Below, piece by piece: positions 58,146-64,000 of a stretch of 64,000 nt of DNA (the first letter of the stretch is position 1; the number at the start of each line of letters is the position of its first letter). The DNA is taken from positions 3,893,001-3,957,000 of the forward strand of contig NZ_CP136336.1 in assembly GCF_032681285.1 (NCBI RefSeq), given 5' to 3'. The translations under genes were made by a program, and so were the position numbers. The notes under the pieces were generated by a model, which was not told the origin of the DNA, searched no databases, and saw only the letters and a program-made list of their open reading frames with translations. Source of the stretch: Piscinibacter gummiphilus (GTDB lineage: Bacteria; Pseudomonadota; Gammaproteobacteria; Burkholderiales; Burkholderiaceae_C).

Positions 58146-58484
58146 ATGCTCACAAGAGATGTCGCACTCTCGGCAATTGAGGCAGCCCTTTCTCGAGAAG
58201 AGGGCCGGCTTGTCCCACCAAATACAGATCCGCAGACCACAGAAGCAGATCTACGCGCCCACCTCTGCGATCCATTCCTCGTGAGCGCGTTGGTAGCAGA
58301 GCCAGGCTTTCCATTTGCGCCCGTCGGCTCATCTTTGTCCGGTTATTGCATTGCTCACAATGCGGGGTACTGGCTTGTCTATCAACCAGGTGAAAGGCGC
58401 TTCCTTGGCGTCTGGGGCCAATCAGTCACCAATCTAGGCGCGCACGGCATCTATGGCAGCCCTCTCTATTGCTGGTCCGCTTAG
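58146..58484 (+). CDS. Cassette 73: hypothetical protein
   Basis: A 112-residue soluble protein starting MLTRDVALSAIEAALSREEG. The C-terminal beta region (YCIAHNAGYWLVYQPGERRFLGVWG) is reminiscent of small immunity-type proteins, but no family is named. Confidence 0.65.
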   Translation: MLTRDVALSAIEAALSREEGRLVPPNTDPQTTEADLRAHLCDPFLVSALVAEPGFPFAPVGSSLSGYCIAHNAGYWLVYQPGERRFLGVWGQSVTNLGAHGIYGSPLYCWSA

Positions 58485-58525
58485 CAGAGCCCATCAGATT
58501 AAGTCATAGGCATGCTCAGAATGGC

Positions 58526-58594
58526 GTCTAACCCTTCCATCGAGAGGACCCGCCCCGGCAAGCCGGGTCGGGCCTCTCATGTCAAACGTTAGGC
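58526..58594 (+). repeat. attC 73
   Basis: 69 bp, class A. Cores GTCTAAC and GTTAGGC. It pairs with the cassette 73 start (GTTAGACGCCAT) over 12 bp. Confidence 0.95.
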
Positions 58595-58606
58595 CTCGCA
58601 AGACGC

Positions 58607-58954
58607 ATGGCAGCACTCACCGAAGAAAGTCGACTACGCCGAATCCTTCAGTGGCTCTGTCTATTGCAAGCGTTGGCTCCAGCACTATTCGTCATCGGCT
58701 TCCTCACCAGCAGCAAGCTTGGCGTTCAGGTTCCAACAGGCAATCAATTCACGCCCCTGCTCATCTACAGCTACTGGTCCTGGATTGTTTGGCCTCTCAC
58801 AGCATTGCCCTTCAAGACGATACGCAACTACATTGGCACCGAGTGGATCGGTGCCGCTGGGGTACTTTGGATGCTCCAAGTTGCTCTTTGGTTTATGCCC
58901 ACACTCTCATTCTTGTGCACCCAATCTGAAACTCCATGTCGCTTCTCCTTCTGA
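58607..58954 (+). CDS. Cassette 74: small membrane protein
   Basis: A 115-residue protein with hydrophobic segments at about 13-35, 50-68 and 82-102. Not recognised. The gene ends 79 bases before its attC. Confidence 0.65.
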   Translation: MAALTEESRLRRILQWLCLLQALAPALFVIGFLTSSKLGVQVPTGNQFTPLLIYSYWSWIVWPLTALPFKTIRNYIGTEWIGAAGVLWMLQVALWFMPTLSFLCTQSETPCRFSF

Positions 58955-59033
58955 GCGATTGGCAACCCCAGGAATGTGAAATGCACTCACTTGTCAAAGG
59001 CCGAGTAATCATCTTTGCCGTGCAAGCAGCGAT

Positions 59034-59102
59034 GCCTAACCCTTCCATCGAGAGGACATGCCCCGGCAAGCCGGGTCATGCCTCTCATGTCAAACGTTGA
59101 AC
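59034..59102 (+). repeat. attC 74
   Basis: 69 bp, class B. Cores GCCTAAC and GTTGAAC. Confidence 0.95.
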
Positions 59103-59527
59103 ATCACGAGTGGGCCCGGCGAGTTCTCTTTGCTTATGAGCCTTCGTTCAGCATCGCAAGTTCAAGTCGCATGCGCGGTTCGCGAGCCTTCGGTCACCGC
59201 TCGCCGTCTGCCGCCAATGATGAACCCAGCGCCTGCCGCCTACCAACACAACCCAAGTGAAGAAGGCCAGGCTTTTCCTGTCTCGGCACTTGTGCAATGC
59301 GATCGACCGGCCGGTAGAGGTCAGTCAGTGGTTGGCGCTTCGCGCCGCTTGAGTGGTCAGAAGTTGGGCGCTGCCACGAAGGGCAGCGCTGCAGCTGTGC
59401 AGCTTCGAGCGCCGGCGCGGCTGTTCCGAGAATCGCAATGCTTGGCAAGGCCTAAGCCCACTTCAGCACCCCAAGACAGGGGCACTTCTTCGCGCTTGGC
59501 GGGGCATGTAGCCATGTCACGCGCGAT
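59103..59527. other. Cassette 75: probably non-coding cassette, copy 2
   Basis: Near-identical to cassette 54; visible differences are GCTTGGCGGGGC for GCTTGTCGAGGC near the end and the changed first bases (TTGAACATC). The frame from 59136 (MSLRSASQ) is kept only because the DNA is almost identical. It contains the GTCAGTCAGTGG motif at about 59320. Confidence 0.55.
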
Positions 59528-59596
59528 GCCCAACTATTCCATCGAGAGGACGTCGCCCGGCAAGCCGGGCGCCGCCTCTCATGTCAAACGTTAGGC
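59528..59596 (+). repeat. attC 75
   Basis: 69 bp, class C. Cores GCCCAAC and GTTAGGC; CAACTATTCC as in attC 54, but a different central hairpin. Confidence 0.93.
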
Positions 59597-59640
59597 GCCG
59601 AATGCCGAGCCACGTATTACTTAACTACCAGGAGGGAAAA

Positions 59641-60147
59641 ATGATCCGATTCAAGTTCATCAGAACCTTTGCCGCCGCGGGACTGCTTCTCTGCGTCGGC
59701 AGCACTTGGGCTTCATCTTGGAATTGGGCGTCTGTAGGCAATGATGAAACACGCTACTTCTTCGATGCGGATACCGTTGAGAAGACACGTGAAACAACCA
59801 CCGTATGGGTCGAAACTGTTCAAGTGAGCAAACCCGATACCGATGGCAGTTGGTCGACGGCACTTCGTTGGCGCTTCAACTGTTCGAAACGGACGGTTCA
59901 ATCTCTTGGCTGGTCTATCTACGATAAGGACGGTAAGTTCATCCGCTCCAATTCCAACCCAACATCAGAGACAGCCGTAGTTCCAGACTCCACTGGAGAA
60001 GCCATGCTCAAGATTGCCTGCGAAGCAAACTTCCCTCGTGACAAGTCCGGGGAAAGGTACTTCAAGCTTTCTTCAAATGACGTGTTCCAAGCAACGAGAA
60101 ACTATGCCGAGATCCTCAAGTCATCTGAAGACATTGCCCCCAAGTAG
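59641..60147 (+). CDS. Cassette 76: exported protein, copy 2
   Basis: A 168-residue near-identical copy of cassette 27, with the same signal peptide and GGAGGG ribosome site. The one residue difference noticed is V-E-T instead of V-K-T around residue 57. Its 3' end was reused in the chimeric cassette 77. Confidence 0.75.
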   Translation: MIRFKFIRTFAAAGLLLCVGSTWASSWNWASVGNDETRYFFDADTVEKTRETTTVWVETVQVSKPDTDGSWSTALRWRFNCSKRTVQSLGWSIYDKDGKFIRSNSNPTSETAVVPDSTGEAMLKIACEANFPRDKSGERYFKLSSNDVFQATRNYAEILKSSEDIAPK

Positions 60148-60193
60148 CGTGGCTTCGTCTCCCCTAGGTCGTGCTGGTCGTGCGCGCGTCGTC

Positions 60194-60265
60194 GCCTAAC
60201 CCTTCCATCGAGAGGACGTCACAAGGGCTACGCCCTTGCGCCGCCTCTCATGTCAAACGTTACAT
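60194..60265 (+). repeat. attC 76
   Basis: 72 bp, class D. The right core is GTTACAT instead of GTTAGGC, at the junction with the rearranged cassette 77. Confidence 0.9.
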
Positions 60266-60442
60266 GAGAGTCGAAGCTGACAGTCCGATGCAGAAGCAAT
60301 CAGCGCACTAGAACTGAGTGAGCCGTTCTTTCTGTCCAAGCAACGAGAAACTATGCCGAGATCCTCAAGTCATCTGAAGACATTGCCCCCAAGTAGCGTG
60401 GCTTCGTCTCCCCTAGGTCGTGCTGGTCGTGCGCGCGTCGTC
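60264..60442 (+). pseudogene. Cassette 77: chimeric remnant of two cassettes
   Basis: Bases 60264-60336 copy the start of the acetyltransferase gene of cassette 78 (ATGAGAGTCGAAGCTG...) with small deletions that shift the frame. Bases 60337-60442 are an exact-looking copy of the last 106 bases of cassette 76 (60088-60193), including the gene's stop. No intact protein is made. Confidence 0.85.
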
Positions 60443-60514
60443 GCCTAACCCTTCCATCGAGAGGACGTCACAAGGGCTACGCCCTTGCGCCGCCTCTCAT
60501 GTCAAACGTTAGGC
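60443..60514 (+). repeat. attC 77
   Basis: 72 bp, class D, a copy of attC 76 but with the normal core GTTAGGC. Confidence 0.95.
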
Positions 60515-60517
60515 GCC

Positions 60518-60988
60518 ATGAGAGTCGAAGCTGCGACAGTCTCCGATGCAGAAGCAATCAGCGCACTGATCGTCGAACTGAGTGAGCCGTTCTTTCTGTC
60601 GCCTTCGCGTGAGGGCGCTCAGCCCTTCCTCGCCTCCGTCAGCGCAGAAGCAGAGCGTGGCTACTTAAGCTCAGCCAGCTTCTCCTACTACGTCGCCAAG
60701 TCAGGCGGCAGCCTCGCTGGTTTCATCGCACTGCGAGACAACTCGCACTTGTTCCACTTGTTCGTTGCCAAGGCATTCCAAGGCAAGCACTTGGCAAGCC
60801 AACTCTGGGGTGTAGCCAAGACAGAAGCACTACGAGACGGCAATCCGGGGGAGTTCACGGTCAATTCAAGCCTGAGTGCCGTGCCTGTCTACGAGAGGTT
60901 CGGCTTTGTGCGCCAGGGAGAAGTCCAGCGTATGCACGGCATTTCCTTTCAGCCCATGAGTCTGAGGTCGGGCCAGAATGGCGCCTAA
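60518..60988 (+). CDS. Cassette 78: GNAT acetyltransferase, paralogue of cassette 13
   Basis: A 156-residue protein very similar to cassette 13 along its whole length (NSHLFHLFVAKAFQGKHLASQLW; SSLSAVPVYERFGFVRQGE). Most differences are conservative, as expected for two functional genes that diverged. The start lies three bases after the attC core. Confidence 0.87.
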   Translation: MRVEAATVSDAEAISALIVELSEPFFLSPSREGAQPFLASVSAEAERGYLSSASFSYYVAKSGGSLAGFIALRDNSHLFHLFVAKAFQGKHLASQLWGVAKTEALRDGNPGEFTVNSSLSAVPVYERFGFVRQGEVQRMHGISFQPMSLRSGQNGA

Positions 60989-61054
60989 CCCTTCCATCGA
61001 GAGGACGTCACAAGGGCTACGCCCTTGCGCCGCCTCTCATGTCAAACGTTGGGC
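60983..61054 (+). repeat. attC 78
   Basis: 72 bp, class D. Cores GCCTAAC and GTTGGGC. It pairs with the cassette 78 start over 12 bp. Cassette 13, its gene paralogue, has a class F attC instead. Confidence 0.95.
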
Positions 61055-61111
61055 GTCATTGCCGACAGCGATCGAATACATCTCAGGACAACCAATTAGA
61101 GGAAGGAAGTA

Positions 61112-61489
61112 ATGGGCGCTTGGTCCTACGAAGCATGGAGCAATGACGAAGCTGCCGATTGGTTTCAGTGCTTCTGGAAAGGCGGCGACTTCTCACTGAT
61201 AGCAAAGGAGTTGGATCAGTTTGATCCTGCCGAGGAGCGCTTCGATTCAGTTCGAGCCGCGGCATATCTTCTTCAATCGCTGGGCGATCCCTATATTTGG
61301 CCAGCAGATCACTTGGATGCTCTAAGGCCAAATCTGCTGAAGGCGATCGACATCCGGGAGAAGATGATCGATCCTTCAAACGACTCTTGGGCATTCTTGG
61401 AGGCGTACGGAAGCAGCCCGGCTGTCGTAGCCGAGGTTGGCGGGCAAATAACAGCGCTAAGGAGACGCCTCGAACTTGTCGTTTCGTAG
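61112..61489 (+). CDS. Cassette 79: DUF4259-type protein
   Basis: A 125-residue protein with GGAAGGAAG upstream. MGAWSYEAWSNDEAADWFQ is the typical start of DUF4259 proteins (MGAWG...NDxAxDW), followed by helical repeats. The family function is unknown; such small proteins are often found in toxin-immunity neighbourhoods. Confidence 0.8.
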   Translation: MGAWSYEAWSNDEAADWFQCFWKGGDFSLIAKELDQFDPAEERFDSVRAAAYLLQSLGDPYIWPADHLDALRPNLLKAIDIREKMIDPSNDSWAFLEAYGSSPAVVAEVGGQITALRRRLELVVS

Positions 61490-61560
61490 GCGGAGCAAAG
61501 TCAAGACGTTGGTAGCTCCTCTCTTCCCTTTAGTTAAGGTGCCGCACTAAGAAGAATGAC

Positions 61561-61629
61561 GCCCAACCCTTCCATCGAGAGGACGTCACCCGGCAAGCCG
61601 GGCGCCGCCTCTCATGTCAAACGTTAGCC
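61561..61629 (+). repeat. attC 79
   Basis: 69 bp, class C (GTCACCCGG). Cores GCCCAAC and GTTAGCC. It pairs with the cassette 79 start (GTTGGGCGTCATT) over 13 bp. Confidence 0.95.
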
Positions 61630-61650
61630 GCCACAGCGAACCTCCACCAA

Positions 61651-62040
61651 ATGCAAATGCGAAATTTCGTTCTTCTTGCATTCCTTGTACTGCCGACAGT
61701 TTGCTTGTCGGTTGAGTCACAGCCCAACGCAGACAAATACTTCATAGACCTGTGCACTAAGGCGGTCGATGACATGTATTCAGATCCAGAGATCGAATCG
61801 CTTTTTCCGTCCGTTCCAGATGCGGTTTCAACAACGTGCAAATGCGTTCACTCTCGCGTTTCAGCGGACGCTCAGTTGCTCTCCTCATTTCAGCGCCTCA
61901 ACAGCGAGGGCCTCCCTGAATCGGAGTCAAAGAAGTTGAACGCCTATGTATTTGGTCGCTTTCTTGTCAGCGCTCTTTCTTGCATGGCCAATGACATCGA
62001 CCGTGCTAGTAAGGGCATTGGCCCAAGAGGTGTCGGCTAA
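61651..62040 (+). CDS. Cassette 80: exported hypothetical protein
   Basis: A 129-residue protein with a signal peptide (MRNFVLLAFLVLPTVCLSVES) and a helical mature domain with cysteines (DLCTKAVDDM, TCKCVHSRV, LSCMANDI). The ATG at 61657 would give the same protein shortened by two residues. Not recognised. Confidence 0.7.
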   Translation: MQMRNFVLLAFLVLPTVCLSVESQPNADKYFIDLCTKAVDDMYSDPEIESLFPSVPDAVSTTCKCVHSRVSADAQLLSSFQRLNSEGLPESESKKLNAYVFGRFLVSALSCMANDIDRASKGIGPRGVG

Positions 62041-62106
62041 CCCTTCCATCGAGAGGACGTCACAAGGGCTACGCCCTTGCGCCGCCTCTCATGTCAAACG
62101 TTAGGC
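62035..62106 (+). repeat. attC 80
   Basis: 72 bp, class D. Cores GGCTAAC and GTTAGGC, matching the GTTAGCC at the cassette 80 start. Confidence 0.95.
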
Positions 62107-62127
62107 CGCACACATGCCTGCTGAGCA

Positions 62128-62484
62128 ATGCACCAGATGGAACAACCACTGACTGACGAAAGGCGGCGGGGCCAGGGTCGCTGGTTCACTGCTTCATTGC
62201 TGCTAGTCGGGCTGGCCGCGATTGCACTCTTTCTTCTTTGGCGCGCAGGCCCTTTCGCCCCAAGATTCACCAGCCCAGAGATCCAGGCGAAGCGCTGGCA
62301 CCTGCCCGACTGGCTTTGGCTTTCATCTTTTGCCGTGGTAGTACTCGCAACTCCAAGCGCGCTGATATGTGCCGCAGTGGGCTTGGCAAAAGCGAAGCTG
62401 CGCATATTCCAAATGCGAACAGTCGTAGCTCTGCTAGTTGTGTTGGCTCTAATGGCAATTGCTACGCGAGTGGTTCCTTCCTAG
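62128..62484 (+). CDS. Cassette 81: small membrane protein
   Basis: A 118-residue protein with hydrophobic segments at about 21-40, 62-85 and 95-115. Not recognised. Confidence 0.62.
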   Translation: MHQMEQPLTDERRRGQGRWFTASLLLVGLAAIALFLLWRAGPFAPRFTSPEIQAKRWHLPDWLWLSSFAVVVLATPSALICAAVGLAKAKLRIFQMRTVVALLVVLALMAIATRVVPS

Positions 62485-62504
62485 GCTTGCATCGTGCGAG
62501 TGCG

Positions 62505-62573
62505 GCCTAACCCTTCCATCGAGAGGACGGCGCCCGGCAAGCCGGGCGCCGCCTCTCATGTCAAACGTTGGGC
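62505..62573 (+). repeat. attC 81
   Basis: 69 bp, class C variant with GGCGCCCGG arm. Cores GCCTAAC and GTTGGGC. It pairs with the cassette 81 start over 12 bp. Confidence 0.95.
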
Positions 62574-62591
62574 GTCAGGAGGAGCATCACC

Positions 62592-63029
62592 GTGAGTCAG
62601 AACGAGCATCATCGTGAAACGGACGCCGTCGCAGAACTCAGCACGCTTCTAGCCGCGCAGCCAAAGGCGGCCTGCGCGAGCCTAACGTCATTCGAAGTTG
62701 TTGCCGCTGACCTTGGGGCTGGTTTTGTGCGGTTGCGCTTTGCCGAGCAACCTGCCTTCTCAAATCACTACGGCAACATCCAGGGCGGCCTCGGTATGGC
62801 ACTGATCGATGTTTTGGCTTCAGTGGCCGCATACGCGAAGCTTCGGCAGTGGTGCCCCACGGTTGAAATGAAGGCACTGTTCGTTGCGCCGGCGAAGCTG
62901 GGGCAATGTGAAGGTGAGGCCAGGGTCATCAAGGCCGGAAAGACCTTCGCCTTTCTTGAGGCACAACTCTGGGGTGCCGACGGTGAGCTTGCCATTCACG
63001 CCACAGCCACAGTCAGTGTCAAGGCTTAG
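62592..63029 (+). CDS. Cassette 82: PaaI-type hotdog thioesterase
   Basis: A 145-residue protein with a GTG start at 62592 (AGGAGGAG upstream). PAFSNHYGNIQGGLGMALIDVLASVAAYA is the PaaI/thioesterase hotdog helix region with the HYGNIQGG active-site loop, and VEMKALFVAPAKLGQCEGEARVIKAGKTFAFLEAQLWGADG the sheet. It would hydrolyse an acyl-CoA. Confidence 0.88.
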   Translation: MSQNEHHRETDAVAELSTLLAAQPKAACASLTSFEVVAADLGAGFVRLRFAEQPAFSNHYGNIQGGLGMALIDVLASVAAYAKLRQWCPTVEMKALFVAPAKLGQCEGEARVIKAGKTFAFLEAQLWGADGELAIHATATVSVKA

Positions 63030-63080
63030 GTGCAGCGTGTCGCCAAACCAGGCAAATTCCCCGCACTTGGGAACACTGAC

Positions 63081-63149
63081 GCCCAACCCTTCCATCGAGA
63101 GGACCCGCCCCGGCAAGCCGGGTCGGGCCTCTCATGTCAAACGTTAGGC
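63081..63149 (+). repeat. attC 82
   Basis: 69 bp, class A. Cores GCCCAAC and GTTAGGC. It pairs with the cassette 82 start (GTTGGGCGTCAG) over 12 bp. Last attC in the window. Confidence 0.95.
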
Positions 63150-63365
63150 GGCGCTATGGGCGAGAACGCCTCGCTTCTCAGAGTTCGGCGGCACACCGCT
63201 TCGGCGAAGAGCGGTGCCACTGCCAAGAAGAGCGGGCTCGTGCCTACGATCGCCACCGCAATGGTTTCGCCTGAGCGTCGGACCAAGCGCAGTGCTCGCT
63301 CGATGAGACGGTTGTCAGTCAGTCAGTGGGTTAGCCGTCGTGGGCGCCCTGCACTGTCCGAAGTG
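63150..63365. other. Cassette 83: 5' part of a cassette-49-like unit, cut by IS
   Basis: About 215 bases similar to the start of cassette 49 (ATGGGCGAGAACGCC, and GTCAGTCAGTCAGTGGG at about 63315). The similarity stops near 63365, where IS21-type sequence begins. The rest of the cassette and its attC, if kept, lie beyond the right edge. Confidence 0.6.
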
Positions 63366-64000
63366 CGCATTCCACTGATGGCGGACAGTGATTCCATTCC
63401 CATCGCGGACAGCGTTCCAGGCGATGGCGGACACGCTGCGCGGGTGTCCTGAGTGACGCTGCAATCGTAGCCGAACTGTCCGCCATCAGCGTGGAACGGT
63501 GCTCGGCACGGGCGGCTCAGGCGGTCTTGGTGAGCTTTCTCATCGACTCGCCCTTGAGGGCTATCTTGTGTGAACCGTGCACGATGCGGTCCAGGATGGC
63601 GTCGGCCAGCGTGGGCTCGTCCAGCCAGGCGTGCCAGGCCGTCACCGGCAACTGGCTGGTGATGAGCGTCGAGCGCGTGCCCACCCGGTCGTCCAGCAAC
63701 TCCAGCAGGTCGTTTCGCTCGTGCGCGGCAATCGGTGCGATACCGAAGTCGTCCAGGATGAGCAGGTCCAGCCGGGCCAGTTGCCCCAGCCGTTTGCCAA
63801 AGCTACCGTCGCCGTGGGCCACGTGCAGCTCCTGCAGCAGCCGTGGCGCGCGGGTGTAGAGGACAGAGAACCCCAGGCGCGCGGCCTGCTGCCCCAGTGC
63901 GCAGGCCAGCCACGTCTTGCCGCAACCGGTGGCACCGGTGAGCAGCACGTTGTGACCATGGCGCAGCCAGTCCCCGCCGGCCAGACTGGTGATGACCTCC
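63360..64000. mobile_element. IS21-family element, left part
   Basis: Starts near 63360 at the end of homology with cassette 49. The terminal zone (about 63366-63500) contains repeated GATGGCGGACA-type motifs in both orientations (GATGGCGGACAG, GATGGCGGACAC, CTGTCCGCCATC), as in the multiple terminal repeats of IS21 elements. The istB gene follows on the minus strand. The exact end cannot be fixed and istA lies outside. Confidence 0.75.
63517..64000 (-). CDS. istB: IS21-family ATP-binding protein IstB, 5' end outside window
   Basis: A partial product of about 161 residues reading to the window edge. [15 protein letters not shown] is the Walker A loop, [11 protein letters not shown] the Walker B, and [17 protein letters not shown] and [22 protein letters not shown] are typical of IstB, the DnaC-like helper ATPase of IS21 transposition. 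The frame continues upstream to the last base, so it is truncated only by the window. Confidence 0.92.
   Translation of the reverse strand, partial: EVITSLAGGDWLRHGHNVLLTGATGCGKTWLACALGQQAARLGFSVLYTRAPRLLQELHVAHGDGSFGKRLGQLARLDLLILDDFGIAPIAAHERNDLLELLDDRVGTRSTLITSQLPVTAWHAWLDEPTLADAILDRIVHGSHKIALKGESMRKLTKTA

Larger units (their letters stand above)
14122..63365 (+). other. Sedentary chromosomal integron cassette array
   Basis: From attI to an IS21-type end there are 82 attC sites and 83 cassette units (the last truncated). The attC sites share the outer arms CCTTCCATCGAGAGGAC and GCCTCTCATGTCAAACG. Central hairpin arms differ and were sorted by eye into classes used below: A CCCGCCCCGG, B ATGCCCCGG, C GTCGCCCGG or GTCACCCGG, D GTCACAAGGGC, E GCTTTCCGGCC, F GCTGCCCGG, G CAGTCCCGG, H TCGCCCCGG. 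The size and uniform attC sites are typical of sedentary chromosomal integrons. Nearly all genes point away from intI. Confidence 0.97.

Noticed and set aside
14554..63149. Regular repeats of about 70 bp with unique spacers could suggest a CRISPR array.
   Set aside because: Spacers are 300-2400 bp and contain genes, repeats are imperfect palindromes with GTTRRRY cores, and an integron integrase lies beside them; they are attC sites.

Overview
The window is a betaproteobacterial chromosome segment, probably Burkholderiales, judged from the high-GC left flank, the RhlE, CaiB/BaiF, prolyl-hydroxylase-like and DnaE2 gene types, and an integron integrase closely resembling IntI1. It carries one end of a very large sedentary (chromosomal) integron. 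Layout: 1-9000 is ordinary chromosome: a partial secreted protein, RhlE-type RNA helicase, a lipoprotein zinc metallopeptidase, an atypical SDR, a hypothetical protein, an Ala/Lys-rich small exported protein, a CoA-transferase family III/racemase, a 2OG-Fe(II) oxygenase and a two-TM protein. 9012-13938 is the SOS/integrase platform: dnaE2 (error-prone polymerase) lies directly downstream of intI on the minus strand, and one perfect LexA box (13505-13520) sits between intI and a divergent small gene. 14122-63365 is the cassette array: an attI core, then 82 attC sites (mostly 69 bp, some 72, one 78) delimiting 82 complete cassettes plus one truncated by an IS. An IS481-family element sits inside cassette 14 and an IS21-family element starts near 63360 and runs off the right edge. 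The array has lower GC than the flank. Cassettes carry mostly one plus-strand gene each. Recognisable products include immunity-type proteins with no cognate toxin (two SUKH/SMI1, Imm22, DUF1851/Tdi1-like, CbrC-like), acetyltransferases, thioesterases, NTF2/SnoaL-like, OsmC, cupin, SRPBCC, GGCT-like, nucleotidyltransferase, HAD 5'-nucleotidase, PD-(D/E)XK-like, PLD-like, PIN-like and HEPN-like proteins, many membrane or exported proteins, two cysteine-rich YidD-like proteins, and a family of cassettes with no convincing gene. How it works together: DNA damage should relieve LexA and induce the integrase (cassette shuffling) and, by read-through, DnaE2 (mutagenic repair). IntI acts at attI and on the folded attC sites. 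The outer ends of each cassette are complementary for about 10-13 bp beyond the usual core logic, which verifies cassette boundaries and shows most cassettes still have their own attC. Small duplications, a chimeric remnant cassette and IS insertions record recent rearrangement near the right end. No function was assigned where no family could be recognised; all family assignments are from reading motifs, not from searches.
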